Below are positions 1 to 6,339 of a stretch of DNA of 10,087 nucleotides, one piece after another. The notes beneath the pieces are model-generated. The model was given only the letters and a program-made list of their open reading frames with translations. It was not told the origin of the DNA and searched no databases. Numbering within the stretch: position 1 is the first letter of the stretch; each line of letters begins with the position of its first letter. The DNA is from Porogramme epimiltina (Eukaryota > Basidiomycota > Agaricomycetes > Polyporales > Polyporaceae), in contig FTLJ01001477.1 of the NCBI GenBank assembly GCA_900155495.1, positions 1 through 10,087 of the forward strand. Direction: 5' to 3'. A program made the position numbers and the translations under genes.

Positions 1-367
1 GGGTGGAGGGCCGGGGAGGGGGCTGGGGAGGCCGGGGGAGGGGGGAGATGGGACGAGATGGTAGAGAAGGAAGAGGAGTGGCAGATCGCACACAGAGGAA
101 GGCGGACCTCCAAATCTCGACGCAAAGCCTCGGATCCGGTGGCAGATCGGCCACGGAGACGCCAGCTCCGTCTGAGACACTTTGGAGCTCTTTGCCCGAC
201 ACGCTCGCCCTGCAGCGCCAACTCTATCCGACAGCACGCCCCCTGGGTTCTGCCCGGCCCTGCGCCGCGCAAACTGTCTTATTGCCCGACTCCCGTCCAG
301 CCGACCACATGCACTACGCTCCATGCCCCTCCCGCCAGCCCCGCCCGGTCTCCCGGCCCTGCCAGCG
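1..367. other. Downstream region of the NDUFAF6-like gene with a G-rich tract
   Basis: No gene is recognised here. The stretch next to the stop codon would hold the 3' untranslated region of the minus-strand gene. Bases 1-53 are nearly all G, with at least six runs of three or more G on the plus strand, a strong G-quadruplex candidate. Open frames across this stretch have biased composition and no recognisable domain. Confidence 0.5.
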
Positions 368-1988
368 TCAAAACGCGCCCTGGTAGTACCCCCGCCAGAC
401 CTTCCACGGCAACTTCCAGTCCCGCAACTGTAACGACGCCGCGAACGCGTCAAAATTGACCGCCTCAAGGCGTCCGAGGTAATCTCGCGTCGGCAGCTGT
501 TCCGTCAAACCCAACTCCGGTCAGCGTCCTCTCCTGCCGGCCCGCCACGCTGCCCTCCCAGGCCCGCGCGGACCCAACTCTAATCGCACGAGAGCACGCA
601 CCCCGTACAAGAACACTGGCATCGCATTCCGCGGCACCCGCCCCCCCTTGCCCCCATCTCCCTCCTCTCCTCCGCCGCCGGCGCCCGCCTGCTTGAACAT
701 TTCTCGCGCCGTGAGCAGGTTGTCGTTTGCTACCGTCGCAAACTCAAACACTGCGTCCGAGATCCCGTCCGCGTTCCCACCCCTCCTGAAGACGTCTTCT
801 TGGCGTACCCCATGACGCGCAGTGATCTCGGCCGGGATGACCATCCTCCCCTTGGACGCGTGATAGGGCAGCGCGCGCAGCAGAATGTGCAGGCACTGCG
901 CCACCCCCAGGTGCGACGCTGCGTGCGAGAACGTCGACGACGCAGACAGGTTCAGCATCGAGAGCAGCAGGTAAAGGTACGTCGACGTCGTCGACTCGGC
1001 ATGCGCTGTCAAAGACTCCATCGTGAGATGCGTTGGGGCGTGCAGTTCGGCGTCCTGCGTTACATGTCAGAAGGTCGCGCCCACGATCTCAGAAGGCCTC
1101 CACCCGGCGCAGTACGTACTCGAGCATCAATGATTCTCCGCAGATGGTACGCCGGAAGATTCGCTCTACGAGACGCATCGTGTAGCGCGAGCGCAATGGG
1201 GTGCTGTGGCGGTCTGCCCTACGGTAACAAAAGGTCAACTTCTATCCCTTACGTCCCCAAATATACGCACATCAGCCATGCTTTTGAGGGCGTCACGCCA
1301 AAACTGTAGTCGCATCTTCCCGATCATCGAGTTGGTTACCGTATCTTGAATAGAAGCGAGTTCCACCTAACGCAAGGAGCCCGGGTTAGTTGTGAACATA
1401 TAACCATAACACCGACATCAGTGAAATTGACAAAAGTGACGCTGGAAAAACACAACCAAGCCGACCGATAGCGATTTCTGGGTAGAATATGGGTGTGTGG
1501 GCCGGTACCGTGTCCGCAAGCAGTGCTATCAAAGGTTCGAGAGTTCGAGGCAATGGTTTTAGGCTTAAGGACTAGGCTGTGACACTCAGCCACAGCGCTG
1601 GGGCCGAGGGGCAAACGTAAACGTGCCTGAATGTACGAGCGGTCTTACGGCGTATGTCCAAGGCATAATACTGGTGTTGCTACCTCCGTAAAGGGCAGAG
1701 AAACAAGGCCGCGCCAAATGTAATACTCACATAGAACGCCCTCAATGCGAAAAACGCCCCTTGCAGCTCCCGCGGGTAGAAAGAGGCTATCAGGTAGCTC
1801 TCGTAGTCGCGTTTCCGAACGTACTCTCTGCAGTACCCAGCGGGGTCCGCAACCCCGGCCTCCAAAGATGGCGAAGCCGTGGACATCGCTCTTCCTGCTA
1901 TCCGGGACCGAGCCGAGGTGGGGGGTGCGCGGGGTAAGAGTAAGCCTGGCCGAGGCCGAGGAGCGCAGCGCTGCCACTGGCGAAGCAT
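368..1988 (-). CDS. NDUFAF6: NDUFAF6-like mitochondrial complex I assembly factor (squalene/phytoene synthase family), 5 exons
   Basis: Exons: 1988-1731, 1366-1271, 1218-1120, 1054-602, 496-368; all junctions are phase 0 and give 344 aa (human NDUFAF6 is 333). The start is the first ATG after an in-frame TAA and has A at -3. Residues 1-40 are Arg-rich with no acidic residues, as in a mitochondrial presequence. Recognisable blocks are GYCREYVRKRDYESY, ELQGAFFALRAFYVELA, KMRLQFWRDALKSMAD, PIALALHDASRR, a block with SHLGVAQCLHILLRALPYH, and a Trp-rich tail (DWKLPWKVW). NDUFAF6 proteins have the prenyl-synthase fold, sit at the mitochondrial inner membrane and are needed for complex I assembly. 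The Asp-rich DxxxD motifs of true phytoene synthases are not kept: the first site reads QDTVTN, and the second region (about 200-224) lacks the aspartates. That argues against enzyme activity. A Gly-rich loop at 273-290 looks lineage-specific. Intron 1 (364 nt) is long; the others are 52, 65 and 105 nt. The gene is head to head with the SDHAF1 gene. Confidence 0.94.
1367..1730 (-). other. Long first intron (364 nt) of the NDUFAF6-like gene
   Basis: The donor GTGAGT follows ...RAFY and the acceptor GCGTTAG precedes VELAS. A CTAAC branch site lies at 1389-1385, 19 nt before the exon. The joined sequence RAFYVELAS matches family proteins without a gap, so no exon is hidden inside. It contains a tandem octamer pair (GTTCGAGA/GTTCGAGG, 1535-1550 on the plus strand) and a small hairpin (GCTGTG 1576-1581 with CACAGC 1591-1596). 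I see no open reading frame or RNA gene in it that I would defend. Confidence 0.85.
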
Positions 1989-2417
1989 TTTGAGTTATCG
2001 GCGCTGGATACCTGAGAGCGATAGCGGTGCAAATGGCGAAAGCGAGGGAAAGCAAGACACGAGCAAAGCCAGGACGCAAGCAGAGGTGGTGGTGGGGCGA
2101 AGACAGCCCAGGATGACGCGCCAGTGTGACGTCGACGCGATTCGTCACGGGACAGTCCTCGGCTTGATCCAGCGTGACATGACGCGTTCCCGTCACTGGC
2201 CAACCCGGTCGGAGGGATTCGGTGTCGGCGGACGGACCCGACACGACATGCCTCTACCCCGGATTCCTCAGCTCGTCTGCCCTACATAGGCGCAACTTCG
2301 CAGTCCTCGACCACTATACCCCTTGTACGCGCTGGCGTGAAGAAGCCTCGTCGCTCACGGCACGTGGGGAACGTCACGCAGGAGAAGAAAGCCCAGGGAG
2401 CGTCGTGCGCAAGGAGG
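1989..2417. promoter_or_regulatory. Shared divergent promoter of the NDUFAF6-like and SDHAF1-like genes
   Basis: These 429 bp separate two divergent start codons and must hold both 5' leaders and both promoters. Repeated CRE/ATF-type half-sites are visible: TGACG at 2114-2118, TGACGTC at 2127-2133, CGTCA at 2143-2147, TGACG at 2180-2184, CGTCA at 2191-2195 and ACGTCA at 2371-2376. A CACGTG box lies at 2361-2366, about 52 nt before the SDHAF1 start. No clear TATA box is seen for either gene. That the promoter is shared and that these sites are used is inference. Confidence 0.6.
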
Positions 2418-2785
2418 ATGTCGCTCCGACGTTCAGGTCTCCAAAAGGAGGTCCTCTCGCTCTACCGGAGGTTCGTGCCCAGCTCTTCCTTCCCATAACG
2501 AACGCAGAAACCAACTTCCTGCGACATTTTCCCAGAGCACTTCGCATGGTCAGTACCAAGCCTGCGCCTGCGCAGCCCAAGTTCCGGCTCTTCGTGCGGT
2601 ACACGTTCAAGAACCAGGCCGCTTCCGTATCCCCACGAGACATCGCTGCGATAGAACACCTGCTCCGCCGTGGGAGAAGGCAGCTAGAGATGTACGAGGA
2701 TCCGCAAGTGCGGGACTGCTTCGTGAGCAGCGATATGCTACGTTGGGAGGAGCAAGACCGGGGGAAGCGAGAAGCAAGGAAGTAG
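2418..2785 (+). CDS. SDHAF1: SDHAF1/Sdh6-like succinate dehydrogenase assembly factor (LYR protein), 2 exons
   Basis: Exon 1 is 2418-2470 and exon 2 is 2536-2785, with a 65-nt intron between (GTTCGT donor, CCCAG acceptor). The junction splits an Arg codon (AG|A). The spliced protein is 100 aa; human SDHAF1 is 115. It begins MSLRRSGLQKEVLSLYRR, placing the LYR tripeptide at residues 15-17. It continues with FRLFVRYTFKNQA, then IEHLLRRGRRQLEMY and a charged C-terminus. The RRGRRQ block corresponds to the human segment where R55 and G57 disease mutations fall. Known family role: a mitochondrial matrix chaperone that helps insert Fe-S clusters into the Sdh2/SDHB subunit of complex II. An unspliced reading frame running in from upstream would miss the LYR exon and is wrong. 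The ATG has A at -3. Small size and LYR/F motifs are shared by other LYRM proteins, but RRGRRQ points to SDHAF1. Confidence 0.93.
2471..2535 (+). other. Intron of the SDHAF1-like gene (65 nt)
   Basis: The GTTCGT donor comes directly after the LYR-coding exon, and TTTTCCCAG ends the intron. Splicing restores the continuous family sequence VLSLYRRALRM. The region is also open in the frame of exon 2, which hides the intron from a simple ORF scan. Confidence 0.88.
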
Positions 2786-3644
2786 CTTGGGTGGGCCGTG
2801 TGAGGTGCATCTTCCATCTAGGGTCTATGGAGCAAGGCAGTGCGTGCGTCTCGTCTCTACATGCCTATTTTGATTTCCTCACAATATATGCTGTTAGTCA
2901 TGTATGTCGAGCTACCCTTGGGTCTCCAGTGCCGACTCGACCCTGCGCAGTGCATGATATTTTTGTTTGTATAACACCCGCTGTGAGGCCCGAAGTCTCC
3001 CAGATGCTGCCGCCACCTGCTAGATTCGCACACGTAAAACTGGATCTCTATTGTACCTCTACATACTGTGAGTAGCGTGTTTGCGTCATCACGCGTCAAG
3101 TAGAAGCTCAACGTCCGGCTTCAGTAATTAAGTAGTATTGTATACTCATGCTCGTGTGCAACCCTTGCGCGCATATAATTACCAACTACCTTTGCCAACT
3201 CTCACTGCCTGTGATGCAATGACCTCGTCCCTACTCAGCATTCTCCAAATACTACCCGTTTGAAATCAAAATTTGCTCGTGAGCAGATCCTACACCGTTG
3301 ACGAGGCCCCAAACCCTTTAAAAGCGCGGTCGAACGTAACAAGTGTTCGACTCTCGAGTGCAAGGTTTCCGGCGATAAGATCTTACGCAACTTCAGACTT
3401 CGAATTCAAAAGGTTCGTGGAGGCCCAGTGATCGACCTCGCAGATATTCGCAGGCTTCCCACCACATCACGCACAAGCACCACGGCCGCGTCACACTGAA
3501 GTCTAACCTACTATGTGATAGCATGTGTGAAAGGGTCTACTAGATATCCTTTGTTTTTTCCACTTCAGTTCTACTCCCGGCCCCAATAACCCAGGATGGC
3601 ACGGCACCACTACCTCAACCCCCGTCCCTCACACCATCCCAAAG
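2786..3644. other. Intergenic region between convergent SDHAF1-like and F-box genes
   Basis: These 859 bp hold the 3' ends of two convergent genes. They are less GC-rich than the coding regions. No conserved protein or tRNA is visible; short frames on both strands (such as 2857-3111 minus) look random. A TATA-like TTTAAAAG at 3317-3324 is followed by a 7-bp inverted repeat (GTCGAAC 3329-3335, GTTCGAC 3345-3351), with no reading frame behind it. Confidence 0.5.
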
Positions 3645-5474
3645 CTACTCCATATCAGAATCGCTATCCGACATGTCGATAGGGTCCCCCCACGCGCCCC
3701 CAAACCCGTCTTCGTCATCCGTGTCCTCGTCCTCCCAACCCTCCTCGTCCGTCCCGAACCCGACCTCAAAGTCGTCGACATCGCTAAACACCGCGACGTC
3801 GTCGTCTTCGTCGTCCGAGCCCTCGAAGACCTCGAACCTCTCCAGGTGCGCCGCGAGCCACTCCTCGTCCTCGTCCGAGACGTAGTCCTCCTGGTTCATC
3901 AGCACCTCCTTGAGCGGCGCCCCGCCCTCCAAGCGCGCCTCCACGAGCGCGCGCACGCGGTCACCGTCCACGCCCGTGGTCGTGAGGCGCTCGAGCCGCG
4001 GGAGCAGCAGCACGTCCGGCGCGCCCGTGCCGCCCGCGCCTTCGCCCATACCTTCACCGCCCGCGGGCTGCGGGAGCAGCAGCGCGATCCACGGATCGTC
4101 GTCGAGGTACAGCATGTTGAGGTTGAGCGACGTGAGCCGCGCGAGCTGGCGGTACGCGTCGAGCACGAGCCCGTGCTGGCACGGCAGGCTCGACACCTTG
4201 AGGTGCGTGAGGCCCGCGAGGAGCAAGCGGCCGGTCGCCTCGCCGGGCGCCGCGCCCGCGACGCCCGGCCCGCGCAGCGCCAGGGGAGACACCGTCGGCG
4301 GGGGCGGAAGGGAGCGGGCGGAGGCGAGGTAGCCGAGCACCTCGGAGAAGTCGTCGTCTTCGAGATCGAGGGCGAGCTCGGTGAGCGCGGGGAGACGGAG
4401 GCGTGAGAGGAGCGCCATGATGACGCTTGGCTCGAGGTAGGCGAGGGTGAGCTCTCTGAGCTTGCGGAGTGTGAGTGGCGCGTAGGGGTCCGCAGTGGGG
4501 TCAGATTCGTTCGTGTCGGACAGGAAGCTCGCGGGCCACTCGGTCGGGGGTTCTTCAGGGCAGGAAAGGCTGAGAGTGAGTGTGCGGAGATCCGGGGAGG
4601 AGCGTAGAATGCGTGCAAAGTCGCGGAAGCTTGGGCGCACGTCGACCGCGTGGTAAGCTAGCTCAAGGTCCACCAGACCCTTGAGGAATGGCGCGCCCTC
4701 CTCAGTCCACGGGAGGTGCACACCCCAAAATGCCACGGCATTGAGAAGCGGTGCGATACCGTTGAAGAGCGTAAACGGCTGTTCGCGGAATTCTGCGGGT
4801 TTAAATTTCAGGTGTTCGTCCGTTTCTTCATGGTGATACAACTGGAAGACCTCAAGCATCGGTGCTGCAGGGCACGTGCCGAGCTTCTCCAAAGCTCGTT
4901 GCATGTGTGGGTAGAAGTCGACGACGATATGGAGGGTCCGGCAGTGGGCTATGTGTGGTAGTACGATGTCCATTATTCCAGTTATGATACTGAGATCGGG
5001 GTCGGTATCTTCGTCCTCGTCATCTGAACCGTCAAAGTCTTCTGGGGGTTCCTCAGAACGATCTATAGTGATTCCCACAGGGGCCTTCATAGACCGATCC
5101 AAGTACGTGAGTGCTTTCTCGTAGGGCGGCCTGCCAATAAATTTGATGTGGTTCCACAATAGAGGATTGTCTAGAGATATTGCTCGCCACCTCTCGCAGA
5201 CATGCGAAACCAGGACATTGAAAGGGAGCTTGCGTGATTTTGTCTCCGAGCGGCTGGAGGCAGAGGATGACGAGGAGTAAGATCCGTCGTCGGAATGGTA
5301 GTCAGAGTCCACGTCCTCAAAGTCGTCCTCATCTGGTTCTTGATCGCGTTCAGGGGCCCAGCCGAGCGTGAAAATATGCGAGAGCAACTCCGCGGGAAGC
5401 TCATTGACGATGCAACGGCCGCCGGTAGGAGGAACAAAGGGGTTGTCCGAAAGATCGATGCCAGTCATGTTCAT
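3645..5474 (-). CDS. F-box-like domain protein with LRR-like repeats and acidic tail, 609 aa
   Basis: The coding region is one uninterrupted exon. Its F-box-like domain comes in two halves: IVNELPAELLSHIFTLGW at residues 22-39, then PFNVLVSHVCERWRAISL from about 84 and NPLLWNHIKF at 103-112. An acidic/Ser-rich insert (about 41-82) separates them. This F-box subtype is greatly expanded in Agaricomycetes, where such proteins are thought to bind Skp1 in SCF ubiquitin ligases and recruit substrates. Residues 240-460 hold irregular leucine-rich repeats such as PDLRTLTLSLS, LRKLRELTLAYLEPS and LPALTELALDLED, the likely substrate-binding part. Gly/Ala/Pro-rich insertions lie at 389-418 and 470-487. 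Residues 531-609 are extremely Asp/Glu-rich and end in SDSDSDME. The start at 5474 follows an in-frame TGA, and an in-frame TAA remains upstream if the probable leader intron is removed. ATG 5468 (residue 3) is an alternative start. Substrate unknown. Confidence 0.9.
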   Translation of the reverse strand: MNMTGIDLSDNPFVPPTGGRCIVNELPAELLSHIFTLGWAPERDQEPDEDDFEDVDSDYHSDDGSYSSSSSASSRSETKSRKLPFNVLVSHVCERWRAISLDNPLLWNHIKFIGRPPYEKALTYLDRSMKAPVGITIDRSEEPPEDFDGSDDEDEDTDPDLSIITGIMDIVLPHIAHCRTLHIVVDFYPHMQRALEKLGTCPAAPMLEVFQLYHHEETDEHLKFKPAEFREQPFTLFNGIAPLLNAVAFWGVHLPWTEEGAPFLKGLVDLELAYHAVDVRPSFRDFARILRSSPDLRTLTLSLSCPEEPPTEWPASFLSDTNESDPTADPYAPLTLRKLRELTLAYLEPSVIMALLSRLRLPALTELALDLEDDDFSEVLGYLASARSLPPPPTVSPLALRGPGVAGAAPGEATGRLLLAGLTHLKVSSLPCQHGLVLDAYRQLARLTSLNLNMLYLDDDPWIALLLPQPAGGEGMGEGAGGTGAPDVLLLPRLERLTTTGVDGDRVRALVEARLEGGAPLKEVLMNQEDYVSDEDEEWLAAHLERFEVFEGSDDEDDDVAVFSDVDDFEVGFGTDEEGWEDEDTDDEDGFGGAWGDPIDMSDSDSDME

Positions 5475-5480
5475 CTGTGT

Positions 5481-5542
5481 CTGTGGATTAAGTCAGTCGT
5501 CTATGAATTATGGGCGGACTTGGACCGAAATATACCTCTTAC
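5481..5542 (-). other. Probable 5'-leader intron of the F-box gene (62 nt, proximal)
   Basis: On the minus strand it runs from GTAAGA to a CTGAC branch sequence (5496-5492) and CCACAG, ending 6 nt before the F-box start codon. Length and signals match coding introns in this window. After removal an in-frame TAA lies two codons before the ATG, so it does not extend the protein. Confidence 0.6.
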
Positions 5543-5600
5543 TTAGGACCTGGGTAAATGTGTGGTAGCAAGTGGTTATCCCGGGCTTCTCATTTACAGT

Positions 5601-5669
5601 CTGCAATAGTTACAGAACCAGTTAGTGAAGATCGCCTCCCACTTATGTCACGTTGAAAATTGAACATAC
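5601..5669 (-). other. Probable 5'-leader intron of the F-box gene (69 nt, distal)
   Basis: It begins GTATGT, has ACTAAC at about 5626-5621 and ends ATTGCAG, a textbook basidiomycete intron. With the proximal intron it defines a 58-nt leader exon (5600-5543). That exon contains an upstream ORF of five codons, ATG at 5593-5591 with TAA at 5578-5576 (MRSPG). Confidence 0.55.
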
Positions 5670-5786
5670 CGAGAAAGACTAACTCGTTAGAACCGATGGT
5701 GGAAGTATGAGAACAAGAGATGACCACAACATGACCACACGAACACACTGCGCGTCATACCAAAAATCAGCTGCAGCAAATCTCGC

Positions 5787-5805
5787 CCACGTGCTACTCA
5801 CGTGG
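5787..5805. promoter_or_regulatory. Paired CACGTG E-boxes
   Basis: Two CACGTG hexamers (5788-5793 and 5799-5804) lie 11 bp apart, one helical turn, and form the wider inverted repeat CCACGTG-CTACT-CACGTGG. They sit about 120 bp upstream of the putative first leader exon of the F-box gene. CACGTG is the core site for bHLH factors. Use by this gene is inference. Confidence 0.5.
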
Positions 5806-6339
5806 CTATCGATCATAGATAGGCGTTATCGCTTACGTCATAGTGCTGACGAGTTTGTTCGTTAGCACGATACTTATGTTGCGGGAAATCGCAAGGATGA
5901 AGGTCGAGCATACGATAATCCAATCCATTGTCAAATAAGAATCATGGCTGATACAACATATTAGGGCTAGACGGGGTAGACTATGGGTACAGTGTGCTTC
6001 TAGGCTCCCAGGATCGGAGGTAGGGCGGTCCTCCGTGAGAGAAGAGTGGTGCAACGAGGGGGTAGAAGGGCGCGCGCTCTTCAGCCCACATCGTGTACAG
6101 AGGTTGTGGACGTGAAGAAGGCAGTGTTAGCAAACAGCGATGGCCAGCAGTGGCGGCGGTTTGTAGGCGGTCAGCGATCGGGCGACGGCACTATGGGAAC
6201 AGCGCTACGTGCAACGATGCATCGACGAGGAAATAACATGAACGAGAAAAGAAAACGTACAAAGCGCCGAGGCTTCGAGGAGAAAGCAAGCATCCTCGCG
6301 CGCGCAACTGAGCCGTCCAGAATCCAGATCCTACCAATG

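Larger units (their letters stand above)
5475..6339. other. Upstream/leader region of the F-box gene and downstream region of the membrane-protein gene
   Basis: These 865 bp are relatively AT-rich. The part nearest the F-box gene (about 5475-5700) shows two intron-like segments and should be its 5' leader. The middle has paired CACGTG boxes (5787-5805) and a direct repeat ATGACCACA (5720-5728 and 5731-5739). The part near 6340 would hold the 3' untranslated region of the membrane-protein gene. No coding region is supported. Confidence 0.5.

Noticed and set aside
58..459. Open frames on the plus strand (3-386, 58-459)
   Set aside because: They run antisense to the last NDUFAF6-like exon (496-368) or through biased GC-rich DNA, and show no domain; the minus-strand reading matches a known family.
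1345..1367. Alternative acceptor at 1345 for NDUFAF6 exon 2
   Set aside because: It would drop VELASIQ, which matches the family; the acceptor at 1367 with CTAAC upstream gives RAFYVELAS.
1535..1550. GTTCGAG repeats as a tRNA B-box
   Set aside because: No acceptor stem, anticodon arm or A-box could be drawn around them on either strand. The GTTCGAC near 3345 fails the same test.
1336..1614. 92-aa minus-strand frame in intron 1 of the NDUFAF6-like gene
   Set aside because: It lies mostly in the intron, is not conserved to my eye, and conflicts with the reading frame of exon 2 (1366-1271).
1645..2244. 199-aa minus-strand frame covering NDUFAF6 exon 1 in another frame
   Set aside because: It lacks family similarity, whereas the 1988-1731 exon in the neighbouring frame gives conserved sequence and splices cleanly into the next exon.
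2222..2785. Single unspliced 187-aa protein for the SDHAF1-like gene
   Set aside because: Its first half is not conserved, and the LYR exon is in another frame at 2418-2470; splicing restores the family sequence.
3846..4618. Plus-strand 186-aa frame and minus-strand 239-aa alternative frame inside the F-box gene
   Set aside because: They are Arg- or Ser-rich by-products of GC-rich codon use in the F-box coding region.
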